This document shows, in pieces, positions 1 to 7,819 of a stretch of DNA of 35,895 nt. The first letter of the stretch is position 1, and each line of letters begins with the position of its first letter. The stretch covers positions 1-35,895 of the forward strand of contig CABHOW010000052.1 in assembly GCA_902168225.1 (NCBI GenBank). Direction: 5' to 3'. The notes under the pieces are model-generated. The model was not told the origin of the DNA and made no database searches. It saw only the letters and a list, made by a program, of their open reading frames with translations. The position numbers were made by a program, and so were the translations under genes. The DNA is from an uncultured Flavihumibacter sp. GTDB taxonomy: Bacteria; Bacteroidota; Bacteroidia; Chitinophagales; Chitinophagaceae.

Positions 1-33
1 TCGTCGGCAGCGTCAGATGTGTATAAGAGACAG
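1..33 (+). other. Illumina Nextera (Tn5) read-1 adapter, untrimmed
   Basis: The first 33 bases match the Nextera read-1 transposase adapter, ending in the 19-bp Tn5 mosaic end AGATGTGTATAAGAGACAG at 15-33. This is library DNA, not genome. It marks the contig end, and real sequence starts at about 34. The nrdJ reading frame stays open into the adapter, so the truncation there is artificial. Confidence 0.97.
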
Positions 34-514
34 GGTCTACATAATAGTGACCTTGTGGCTTACCTGTAATACCATATACTTCATGCAAACCGGTATTAAA
101 CCATTGCGGAGAGTTGGGAACACAAGCCTGGTTTAAGATACTGTATACTAACTCTTCATAAAAAACCTGCGCATCTTGTTCCGATGCAAAATAGCCATAA
201 CGCTCACCCCATACACGCCAGCAGTGTGCCATACGATGCGCCACTTGCTTAACACTCGTTTCTCTACCCAATGATCCGTCGGGCTGAGGTACTCCTGCTT
301 TCCGAAAATATTTTTGTGCTAATATATCGGTAGCAATCTGGCTCCATTGCTTCGGCACTTCCACATTATTCATCTCAAATACTTTTTCCCCGGTAGGATT
401 TTTGATTACGCTATCACGATAATCGTATTCGAACATATCATAAGGGCTAACACCATCTTTGGTGAATCTGCGGCTGAACTGAAGGCCTTTTTTAGCGGAG
501 CGTGCGGTTGGCAT
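34..514 (-). CDS. nrdJ: Adenosylcobalamin-dependent (class II) ribonucleotide reductase, N-terminal part only
   Basis: About 160 N-terminal residues are present, from an ATG at 514 (protein begins MPTARSAKKGLQFSRRF). The frame runs open into the adapter, so the 3' end is missing from the assembly. Segments such as YDMFEYDYRDSVI, NNVEVPKQWSQIATDILAQK, YFRKAGVP and ACVPNSPQWFNTGL are typical of the N-terminal region of large bacterial NrdJ proteins. The family makes deoxyribonucleotides from ribonucleotides with a B12 cofactor and without needing oxygen. The catalytic cysteines and effector sites lie in the missing part and cannot be checked. The gene is divergent from the GGGP synthase gene. 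A perfect 16-bp palindrome sits 14 bp upstream of the start. No cobalamin riboswitch was seen upstream. Confidence 0.88.
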
Positions 515-527
515 ATAGCAGTGTAGG

Positions 528-543
528 TTTTAAACGTTTAAAA
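528..543. promoter_or_regulatory. Perfect 16-bp palindrome upstream of nrdJ
   Basis: TTTTAAACGTTTAAAA at 528-543 is identical to its reverse complement. It lies 14 bp upstream of the nrdJ ATG, where a repressor or activator of a ribonucleotide reductase gene could bind. It does not look like the NrdR box (ACAC...GTGT type). That it is an operator is inference. Confidence 0.4.
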
Positions 544-612
544 TTGTTACCCCGGGTTTGAATAAGTCGGTTGACGAAAATATCTTTCCATTTTGAGAAT
601 TCCTCACCTCAA

Positions 613-700
613 ATATTCACAGCTTGTGGAAAATAGAGGTGGATAATTTGCCACCTCAAACCCCAGTTGCATTTGCTCGTTTATACACAAGTGTAGATAA
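613..700. other. Cluster of five DnaA-box-like 9-mers (possible origin or DnaA-regulated region)
   Basis: Compared with the DnaA box TTATNCACA, the cluster contains TTATACACA (681-689, +, perfect). It also contains four 8/9 matches: ATATTCACA (613-621, +), TTTTCCACA (625-633, -), TTATCCACC (638-646, -) and TTATCTACA (692-700, -). Spacings between neighbours are 12, 13 and 11 bp apart from one 43-bp gap, and AT-rich DNA follows at about 700-760. The stretch lies between divergent nrdJ and GGGP synthase genes. Against an origin: several essential genes to the right (scpA, frr, ileS) would be on the lagging strand, and dnaA is not in the window. DnaA control of nrdJ is an alternative. Confidence 0.3.
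636..657. other. Hairpin GAGGTGG/CCACCTC with a competing upstream arm
   Basis: GAGGTGG (636-642) can pair with CCACCTC (651-657) across an 8-base loop. GAGGTG (636-641) can also pair with CACCTC at 605-610, so two exclusive structures are possible. No T-run follows, so it is not a simple terminator. The rest of the 341-bp gap (515-855) holds the palindrome and the DnaA-like boxes. I see no convincing gene in it. Confidence 0.3.
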
Positions 701-855
701 GATTATACTACATTTTCTTTGGTTTTATCGGTTCATGTTTTTAGCCAAAAAACTTAAACAAAAAGCCGCACATGCCATGTTTCATGAAAAATATAGTGAA
801 AATGCTTAAAACGGAAATATTTCTGCATTTTTGCAACAGCATCAACGGGCATTGA

Positions 856-1614
856 ATGAGGCATTCTATATACAAACAGTTCACCGAGAAAAAGCAGTTA
901 AGCAAAAAATCTTTTGCTGTACTAATAGATCCCGATAAGGTTGATGCAGCAGCCATAAGCCAAATTGTTGCGTTAGGGATAGAGGCTCGTGTAGATTATT
1001 TTTTTGTGGGAGGAAGTTTAGTTATCTCAAGCTATTTAGATGATTGTATCCAGCAAATAAAACAAAGTTGTAATATTCCGGTAGTATTATTTCCGGGCTC
1101 TCCCTCACAAGTAAGTAAGCATGCAGATGCCTTATTGTATTTATCGCTTATTTCAGGCAGGAACCCTGAATTATTAATAGGTCAACATGTAATAAGTGCA
1201 CCTTTTGTAAAAAAAAGCGGATTGGAAATTATGCCAACAGGGTATATGGTGATAGATGGGGGCGCACCAACAACTGTAAGTTATATTTCCAATGCTACCC
1301 CTATTCCCGCTGATAAAAATGAGATAGCCATGTGTACCGCTATGGCCGGTGAAATGTTAGGAATGAAACTCATTTATATGGATGCGGGTAGCGGTGCCAA
1401 ACGCACTATTACTGAGCATATGATTGAGCGTGTTGCTCACTCGATTGATATTCCCTTGATTGTTGGTGGGGGCATTACCGAGGCAGAAAAAGCTTACTTG
1501 AATTGTAAAGCCGGAGCTGATGTGATTGTAGTGGGTAACGCTATTGAAAAAGATTTGAGTCTTATTAAAGAGATTAGCGCTGCAGTGCATAGCATCGCCA
1601 AAATTTCTATTTAA
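856..1614 (+). CDS. Geranylgeranylglyceryl/heptaprenylglyceryl phosphate synthase family protein (PcrB/GGGPS)
   Basis: This 252-residue TIM-barrel protein has family landmarks AVLIDPDK (about 22-29), DYFFVGGSL, PVVLFPGSPSQVS, LLYLSLISGRNPELLIG, a Y-M-D-A-G-S-G-A segment (about 175-182), and the phosphate-binding segments IVGGGIT and GADVIVVGNAIE. The family joins a polyprenyl diphosphate to sn-glycerol-1-phosphate, giving an ether lipid precursor. Archaea use it for membranes; Bacteroidota and Firmicutes carry homologues. Length is normal. The ATG at 856 is the natural start, since the family begins just before the LIDPDK segment. No glycerol-1-phosphate dehydrogenase is nearby, so the lipid product and role here are open. 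dxs in this window feeds the isoprenoid pool it would draw on. A weak -7-like CATTTTTG lies near 828-835. Confidence 0.88.
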   Translation: MRHSIYKQFTEKKQLSKKSFAVLIDPDKVDAAAISQIVALGIEARVDYFFVGGSLVISSYLDDCIQQIKQSCNIPVVLFPGSPSQVSKHADALLYLSLISGRNPELLIGQHVISAPFVKKSGLEIMPTGYMVIDGGAPTTVSYISNATPIPADKNEIAMCTAMAGEMLGMKLIYMDAGSGAKRTITEHMIERVAHSIDIPLIVGGGITEAEKAYLNCKAGADVIVVGNAIEKDLSLIKEISAAVHSIAKISI

Positions 1615-1848
1615 TTTTCAGTACCCTCAGGCAGTACTGCGATAGATATATAGATAAGCGGTGAATAAGCTTAGCTTCCATTAAAAAGGGGCACAACGAA
1701 TTATACCCCTCTAAAACAAAAGCAAAAAAATTTAAGGCATTAACAATGTTTCTATCAGCTACTTGCCAATACCAAACATCTGATATACGAGAAATTGAAT
1801 GAATTGGTTTTATTTCTTTTGTTGTATTTTAACGTATAAATAAAGAGC

Positions 1849-3111
1849 TTGCTTCTACCACCGGGTATTATAATCGTTATCGGTATTACCACACTTATCC
1901 TATTGATTGCATGGGCAAAATGGCATCCATTCCTAGCATTGGTATGTACAGCTCTTTGCTTGGGCTGGTTGGCAGGGATGCCGCTGTTATCGGTTATAAG
2001 TTCTATTAAAACAGGTATTGGCGGTCTGTTAGGTGATCTTAGTATTGTATTAGTAATTGGTGCTTTACTTGGCAATCTTATTGCAGCTACAGGTGCTGCA
2101 GCATCCCTTACCCATTCCCTTACCCATTTACTGGGAGAAAAAAAATTACCTTGGGTATTAATGCTTACCGGCTTGCTGGTTGGTATTCCCTTATTCTATA
2201 ATGTGGGTTTCGTATTGTTAGTACCTCTCGCTTTTGCACTTTCAAAAAAAACAGGGATGCAACCGGTATTTCTTGCGCTTCCAATGCTCGCTGCACTTTC
2301 TGTAACGCATGGTTTCTTACCGCCTCACCCATCACCTTCTGCTATTGCAGTTCAACTAGGAGCCAACCCGGCAGATGTATTACGTTATGGTATTTGTATT
2401 GCTATACCTGCTATACTAACCGCTGGTCCGCTATTCTCTTCTCGATTCAAAAACTGGAAAACAAAAGTTCCCGATTCTTATCTCACGTATACAAGTGTAA
2501 ATTATCAACCAAATAGTTGGATAAGTTTTTGCTGTACTTTACTGCCCGCTATTCTATTAGCAGTAGTAAACCTGCCTGCAGAAATAGCTTTATTGATTTC
2601 TTTAGGTGTAGCAATTATCTGCTTGTGGTTACCTATGCCTTCGCCCAAAGAATCACTTACCAAAATTTTTTCAGAAGCCATTACTACCATCGCACCTATA
2701 TTATTCATTATTGCAGGCGCCGGTGCTTTAAAGCAAATATTAGTAGATACCGGAGCCAGTATTGCGATCGGGAAAATGATGTTACAATGGAATTTACCTC
2801 CTTTAGTGCTTGCATGGACGATCACTGCAATTATTCGTATTTGTATTGGTTCTGCTACAGTTGCAGGCTTAACTGCTGCTAGTTTGCTGGGTAATTTTCT
2901 ATCGGGCAGCAATATATCTCCCGCATTGATGGTGTTAAGTATTGGAGCGGGCTCTCTATGCTGCTCTCATGTAAATGATTCCGGTTTTTGGATGTTTAAA
3001 GCTTATTTCAATTTAACGGTGAAAGAAACACTCCTTAGCTGGACAATCATGGAAACCATCGTTTCTGTTGTTGGTTTATTAGGGGTATTATGTTTGCAAG
3101 CTATTCTATAA
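1849..3111 (+). CDS. gntP: Gluconate:H+ symporter, GntP family
   Basis: A 420-residue, highly hydrophobic protein with about 12 membrane segments. GntP-family features include the N-terminal FLALVCTALCLGWLAGMPL, the GGLLGDLSIVLVIGALLGNLIA helix, the conserved THGFLPPHPSPSAIAVQLGA loop (about 150-169), and GSATVAGLTAASLL plus SHVNDSGFW towards the C-terminus. It imports gluconate or a related sugar acid with protons across the inner membrane. The start is TTG at 1849; an in-frame stop at 1837-1839 leaves no upstream ATG, and the first membrane segment then starts where expected. It converges on the gluconokinase-6PGDH fusion with only 8 bp between stop codons, which supports gluconate as substrate. 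The 234-bp upstream gap has short inverted repeats (CAGTAC/GTACTG at 1619-1639) but no clear promoter. Confidence 0.9.
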   Translation: MLLPPGIIIVIGITTLILLIAWAKWHPFLALVCTALCLGWLAGMPLLSVISSIKTGIGGLLGDLSIVLVIGALLGNLIAATGAAASLTHSLTHLLGEKKLPWVLMLTGLLVGIPLFYNVGFVLLVPLAFALSKKTGMQPVFLALPMLAALSVTHGFLPPHPSPSAIAVQLGANPADVLRYGICIAIPAILTAGPLFSSRFKNWKTKVPDSYLTYTSVNYQPNSWISFCCTLLPAILLAVVNLPAEIALLISLGVAIICLWLPMPSPKESLTKIFSEAITTIAPILFIIAGAGALKQILVDTGASIAIGKMMLQWNLPPLVLAWTITAIIRICIGSATVAGLTAASLLGNFLSGSNISPALMVLSIGAGSLCCSHVNDSGFWMFKAYFNLTVKETLLSWTIMETIVSVVGLLGVLCLQAIL

Positions 3112-3119
3112 TCAAAAGA

Positions 3120-5021
3120 TCATACCCAATCAATGTGTTGAATGGCCCCTTCTATATCATCCTCCCATTGAAACCCATGTGCCCCAAAAAAATCTCGTTG
3201 AGCCTGGATCAGTGTAGTAGATAATTTTTTTTGTTTGTATTGTAATATTGATTGATAAGCTTCGCTAATAATTGGTATAGGTATTTCTGATAAAGTAGCA
3301 GATGCTACCAGTTGAACCAAATCAGCGTAATTTGATGCAAGTATTTCTTTACAATAAGGCATAGCTGAAACCATATTTGTGTGGGCAAACCCTTCTGCCA
3401 ATTTATCCATAAGAGAAGAGCGTATAATGCAACCGGCTCGCCAAACATCTGCTATAGCAACTAAAGAAATATCCCAGCCATATTGCTCAGCAGCTTTTGT
3501 AATCAAAGCAAAACCCTGATGGTGATTCCATATTCTTACTAATGTATAAACAAGCTTGATCTGTTCGATATCAATTGTTGCATTTTTCTGCGTAACAACT
3601 TGGTCATGACTATTAAGATATTGCTGAACCCAATTTCTTAAGCGGGTATTCGCCGATATATATCTTGCATTTAACGCTGTTGCAAACATGCCTGCCGGTT
3701 CACCTAAAAATGCCGCTTCCTGTGCAGCCCAAGCCCCTGTACCTTTATAAGAAGCTTTATCATTAATAAGTGAAAGTATAGGCTTATGATTATATTTTGT
3801 ATTTACTATTTGTTGGGTAATGCCTAATAAATAACTATGCAATTCAGTTTGCTGCCATTCATCAAAAATAGCTGCTATAGCTTCTTCCTCCATTTGTAAA
3901 CCATTACGCATGATCCCATATACTTCTGCCAGTAATTGCATTTCTCCATACTCAATAGCATTATGTACCATTTTAACATAATGCCCGCTACCTCCTTTGC
4001 CAATATAGGCACAACAACTGTTACCACTACCATTTACAGCTGCCATGCTTAACAATAAAGGAGCCACTTTATCGTATGCCTTTTTATCACCACTTACCAT
4101 AAGTGCAGGACCTTCCAAGGCACCTTGCTCTCCTCCCGAAACACCACATCCTAATAAATGAATATGATGCCCGAGTATTTGTTGTTGATGCTTTTCTGTA
4201 TCTGCATAAAAAGCATTTGCCCCATCAATGATAATAGCACCCGGAGATAATAAAGGAATGAGCAAGTTTAAAAAATGATCCGTTGCTTCACCGGCAGGTA
4301 ACATCATAAAAATATAGGGCGAACTTCCTAAACTCTTTACAAAAGCATGAATATCATTAAAAGGCAAAGCAGTACTTAGCTCGGGGTAATCATTAACAGA
4401 TTGTTGTGCAACCAGCTCTTCTATTCCTTTAACCTCTCTGTTATACAAGCTTAACTGCCAACCCTTATTTCCCAAATTTCTTGCTAAAGCCTTACCCATT
4501 ACCCCTAACCCAACAATACCAATCCTTTCTTTTTTTAACTGAAGTGACCGAATGATCATTTCCACAGTTTCAGCAACACTATGTTTAGCATTTATTCGAA
4601 TGGCTTTTTCAGGCCTTTCTAAAGTTGCTAATTGTGAATGGAGCAAACTAGCCGGCATATAATGATTTTTCCTGCTATTTAATCTTTCATGTAACACGGA
4701 CCAATCACCATCCAAGAAAATCCAATGTACGTTTATCAGATTTTCCTCGAGTAAGTTTCTATATACTTGTTTAAGTGCAGAGCAAGCGATTACAACTCCA
4801 TTTTGAGAACTTGCCGATATAGCCCTAGAGCGTACTTTTTGTAACCAAGGAACCCGGTCTTCATCTGTTAGGGGTATCCCTGCTTTCATTTTTTCAATAT
4901 TCTCTGCCGGATGCTCATCATCCGCATCAATAAAGGATAAGCCTAATTGTTGAGCCAATGCAGCACCGATGGTTGTTTTCCCGGATCCTGCCACACCCAT
5001 AATAAAATAAATACCTCTCAT
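3120..5021 (-). CDS. Fused gluconokinase - 6-phosphogluconate dehydrogenase (decarboxylating)
   Basis: With the start at the ATG at 5021 the protein has 633 residues. The reading frame extends to 5120, but that would add 33 unconserved residues and overlap the divergent kinase start. Residues 1-160 are a GntK-type kinase with P-loop GVAGSGKTT (9-17), DADDEHP, LTDEDRVPWL and IACSALKQVYR. Residues about 166-633 form a complete 6PGDH of E. coli-like length, with Rossmann motif GIVGLGVMG (168-176), GVSGGEQGALEGP, and catalytic K350, H353, N354 and E357 in SGHYVKMVHNAIEYGE. Together they would phosphorylate gluconate and decarboxylate 6-phosphogluconate to ribulose-5-phosphate with NAD(P)H. Both halves keep their key residues and there is no frame break, so this is a true fusion. 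It converges on gntP. Confidence 0.93.
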   Translation of the reverse strand: MRGIYFIMGVAGSGKTTIGAALAQQLGLSFIDADDEHPAENIEKMKAGIPLTDEDRVPWLQKVRSRAISASSQNGVVIACSALKQVYRNLLEENLINVHWIFLDGDWSVLHERLNSRKNHYMPASLLHSQLATLERPEKAIRINAKHSVAETVEMIIRSLQLKKERIGIVGLGVMGKALARNLGNKGWQLSLYNREVKGIEELVAQQSVNDYPELSTALPFNDIHAFVKSLGSSPYIFMMLPAGEATDHFLNLLIPLLSPGAIIIDGANAFYADTEKHQQQILGHHIHLLGCGVSGGEQGALEGPALMVSGDKKAYDKVAPLLLSMAAVNGSGNSCCAYIGKGGSGHYVKMVHNAIEYGEMQLLAEVYGIMRNGLQMEEEAIAAIFDEWQQTELHSYLLGITQQIVNTKYNHKPILSLINDKASYKGTGAWAAQEAAFLGEPAGMFATALNARYISANTRLRNWVQQYLNSHDQVVTQKNATIDIEQIKLVYTLVRIWNHHQGFALITKAAEQYGWDISLVAIADVWRAGCIIRSSLMDKLAEGFAHTNMVSAMPYCKEILASNYADLVQLVASATLSEIPIPIISEAYQSILQYKQKKLSTTLIQAQRDFFGAHGFQWEDDIEGAIQHIDWV

Positions 5022-5119
5022 TTCCCCACTAAAATAAGCCATTAATAAATCTGTATCGCCAACAACTTTACTGAATAATCGTAAAAAATAGTGTACCTTA
5101 CTATGCCACCCGGTATCCA

Positions 5120-7396
5120 ATGGCTTATAAAAAAATCATATTGCGTTCCATTGTACTGTGTATTATTGTTTCGCTAACAGTACAAATTGGTTGGATCACA
5201 CATATTTCTATACTTACTACGATTATAAAAGGTTTTCCGCCAATGCGGACAAATACCGTAATCTGTTTTTTACTATTGGCTACATCACTGCTTAGTATCC
5301 TCTTCCGCAAATTCAACTATCTCTCCAATATATCACTTATTGTATTGATCGGACTCAACAGTCTATCGCTTTTAGAACCTTTGTTAAGTAACGTGTTGGG
5401 TACTTATACTACACACATTCCCGGTCTTACAGCTATCAGTTTCCTCTTATTTGCAGCTGCATTATTATTCCAGTCTTTCAATAAAAAATTGATAGCACAA
5501 TCTCTTTTTCATTGTATAACACTCGTTGCATTATTCGCATCATTTGGCTATTTATTTGATATAGAAACGATGCATAAGTTGGCATTTCTGGATTCAATGT
5601 CGCTTCACACTTCTATTCTACTCATTATCTTGTCTATTGCTACTTCCCTATTTAACCCAACAATAGGTTTGACCGGATTATTTACCGGTACAACTATTGG
5701 CGCATCAATGGCTAGAAGACTCTTTCCTGCTTTCGCCTTAGTAGTTTTTAGCCTTAGCTTATTGAGAATTACAGCACATAGATATCATCTTGTTTCTGTA
5801 GAATTGGGCATTGCTTTGTTTGCACTTAGTTTTATAGTTTGTTCTCTTCTACTCATCTGGTATACTTCTGTAAAGCTCGATCAAGTTGAGCGAGAGAAAA
5901 AAAATGCAGAAAGGAAATTAATTGAAGCCACGCAAGAACGGCTTTTTAAAGACGTGATCAATAATACGAGCTCGGCTATTTGTATAAAAAATAAAGCGGG
6001 GGAGTATATTTTGTGTAACAATGCCTTTGCCTCCGACTTTAATAAAAAACCTGAAGAAATAATTGGTAAAACAGCCTATGATCTTTTCCCTAAAGCCATG
6101 GCTGAAAAAATTAGTGCAAATGAGCCTAAAATTTTTGAAACCGGAGAAACACAAGTGTATGAAACATTTGCAGAAACGCCTTTAGGTACACGTATAATGC
6201 TTACAAATAAATTCCCTATTTATGATATAAATAATAATATTATTAACCTTGGTGTTGTGGCTACTGATGTTACACGGGCACGATTGGCGGAATTAAATTT
6301 AAAAACCATTTTAGATAGCGCCCACGTTTCCATTATAAAAACAGATATCGATGGGTTGATCACCGATTTTAATAAGGGAGCAGAGAAATTATTAGGGTAT
6401 AGTGCCGAGGAAATGATAGGTAAGCACACGCCTGAAATTATTCATTTACCTATAGAAGTTGAAGCAAGGGGCAAAGAATTATCTGAACAATACGGAAAAC
6501 AAATCAGTGGCTTTGATGTATTCATAACTCCGGCACTTTATAACGAATTCGAATCGCGCAGATGGACCTACGTTCGAAAAGATGGGAGTACGTTCCCCAT
6601 TCAACTTGTTGTAACGAGTATTGTTAATTCTCATCAAGAAGTGATTGGCTTCTTAGGAATCGGTACCGATATTACCAATGAAGAAATGGCAAGAAGTTTA
6701 CAGCAAGAATTGGCTATTAAGCTTCAAAACAGGAATAATCAACTATTAAATTTTGCGCATATCACTTCCCATAATCTTCGCTCACCGGTTAGTAATTTAG
6801 TTACCTTGCTCGATCTGTTAGAAAAGGCCCATACACCCGAAGAGAAAGATATTTTGATAGTAAAATTTGATACTGTTATCAAAAGACTAGCCGGCACACT
6901 TAATGATTTAATTGAAGCACTCAGAATTCAAGAAGATATTTACAAAGAGAAGGAAAATTTAATTATCGCTAACGTTTTCGCAAACGTAACCGAGATGTTA
7001 AATGTACAAATTGAATCTACATCTACAACAATTCATACTAATTTCGTAGCTACGGAAATCCGATATCCGAAAGTGTACTTAGAAAGCATCTTGCTGAATA
7101 TTATATCCAATGCCATTAAATATCGTTCTCCGAAAAGAGATCCCGTTATTTATATCGAAACAAAATATGATCATGAAGATGTCGTAATGACTATAAGAGA
7201 TAATGGGTTAGGTATTGATTTGAAAAAACATGGTAGCAAAGTTTTTGGGTTCAATAAAACATTTCATCGCCATCCTGAAGCAAGGGGTATTGGTTTATTC
7301 CTCACAAAAACACAGATTGAATCTATGGGCGGAAGTATTCAAATTGAAAGTGAGCTTGATATTGGCACAACGTTTATAATTAATTTTAAAAAATAA
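5120..7396 (+). CDS. Membrane PAS-PAS sensor histidine kinase
   Basis: A 758-residue protein. The first 250 residues hold about seven or eight hydrophobic segments, an integral-membrane sensor module I cannot name. A short coiled coil follows (about 252-275), then two PAS domains (about 275-385 and 390-520; the second has GYSAEEMIGKHTPE and ends GIGTDITNEE, a PAC-like end). The H box is SHNLRSP with H551, followed by the N box NIISNAIKY, G1 box DNGLGID and G2 box ARGIGLFL. It should autophosphorylate on H551 and pass the phosphate to the receiver encoded 3 bp downstream. The ATG at 5120 is the only sensible start before the first helix. It is divergent from the gluconokinase-6PGDH gene with about 98 bp between; a regulatory link is possible but unproven. 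Confidence 0.9.
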   Translation: MAYKKIILRSIVLCIIVSLTVQIGWITHISILTTIIKGFPPMRTNTVICFLLLATSLLSILFRKFNYLSNISLIVLIGLNSLSLLEPLLSNVLGTYTTHIPGLTAISFLLFAAALLFQSFNKKLIAQSLFHCITLVALFASFGYLFDIETMHKLAFLDSMSLHTSILLIILSIATSLFNPTIGLTGLFTGTTIGASMARRLFPAFALVVFSLSLLRITAHRYHLVSVELGIALFALSFIVCSLLLIWYTSVKLDQVEREKKNAERKLIEATQERLFKDVINNTSSAICIKNKAGEYILCNNAFASDFNKKPEEIIGKTAYDLFPKAMAEKISANEPKIFETGETQVYETFAETPLGTRIMLTNKFPIYDINNNIINLGVVATDVTRARLAELNLKTILDSAHVSIIKTDIDGLITDFNKGAEKLLGYSAEEMIGKHTPEIIHLPIEVEARGKELSEQYGKQISGFDVFITPALYNEFESRRWTYVRKDGSTFPIQLVVTSIVNSHQEVIGFLGIGTDITNEEMARSLQQELAIKLQNRNNQLLNFAHITSHNLRSPVSNLVTLLDLLEKAHTPEEKDILIVKFDTVIKRLAGTLNDLIEALRIQEDIYKEKENLIIANVFANVTEMLNVQIESTSTTIHTNFVATEIRYPKVYLESILLNIISNAIKYRSPKRDPVIYIETKYDHEDVVMTIRDNGLGIDLKKHGSKVFGFNKTFHRHPEARGIGLFLTKTQIESMGGSIQIESELDIGTTFIINFKK

Positions 7397-7399
7397 TGT

Positions 7400-7819
7400 A
7401 TGAGTAAACCTTTTATTATTTGTATTATCGACGACGATGAAGTATATCAGTTCACCGTTACGAAAACCATCCAATCTCAGCAATTGGCAAAAAAAATTTT
7501 AGTTTTCTCTGATGGAGAAGAGGCACTTAATTTTTTATCGGCAAATATTGGGGATAACAATGCTGTACCCGATATTATATTTCTCGATATCAATATGCCG
7601 ATTATGGACGGTTGGCAGTTTTTAGAAGAGTATATTCAATTAAAGCCACGCATAGGAAAAAAAGTTACACTCTATATGGTAAGCTCGTCTGTTGATCCTG
7701 CTGATACGCAGCGTGCAAAAAAAATAGAAGAAGTATCTGATTATATCATCAAACCAATTACACCAGATCAGTTAAAAGTAATTGTAAACACCCTTGAAGA
7801 AGATGCAAGTGTGCTATAA
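7400..7819 (+). CDS. Single-domain response regulator (CheY-like receiver)
   Basis: This 139-residue protein is a lone receiver domain. It has the acidic pocket D11-D13 in IIDDDE, phosphoacceptor D63 in FLDINMP, a Ser switch position in MVSSS (about 93-97) and K118 in IIKP. There is no DNA-binding or enzymatic output domain, so it probably acts by protein contact or as a phosphorelay intermediate. It starts 3 bp after the kinase stop and surely shares its transcript. Its stop codon is directly adjacent to that of the convergent M28 peptidase gene (7819/7820). Receivers of this small type next to PAS kinases are common in Bacteroidota. Confidence 0.92.
   Translation: MSKPFIICIIDDDEVYQFTVTKTIQSQQLAKKILVFSDGEEALNFLSANIGDNNAVPDIIFLDINMPIMDGWQFLEEYIQLKPRIGKKVTLYMVSSSVDPADTQRAKKIEEVSDYIIKPITPDQLKVIVNTLEEDASVL

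Noticed and set aside
624..809. 61-residue open frame on the plus strand before the GGGP synthase gene
   Set aside because: It has a TTG start, no family likeness and odd composition, and it overlaps the DnaA-like boxes and hairpin. Better explained as non-coding.
515..855. Cobalamin riboswitch upstream of the B12-dependent nrdJ
   Set aside because: I looked for the conserved B12-box-like core on the minus strand and did not find it; the gap is also short.
5022..5120. 33-residue N-terminal extension of the gluconokinase fusion
   Set aside because: It is not seen in gluconokinases, and would make it overlap the divergent kinase start. The ATG at 5021 fits the family.
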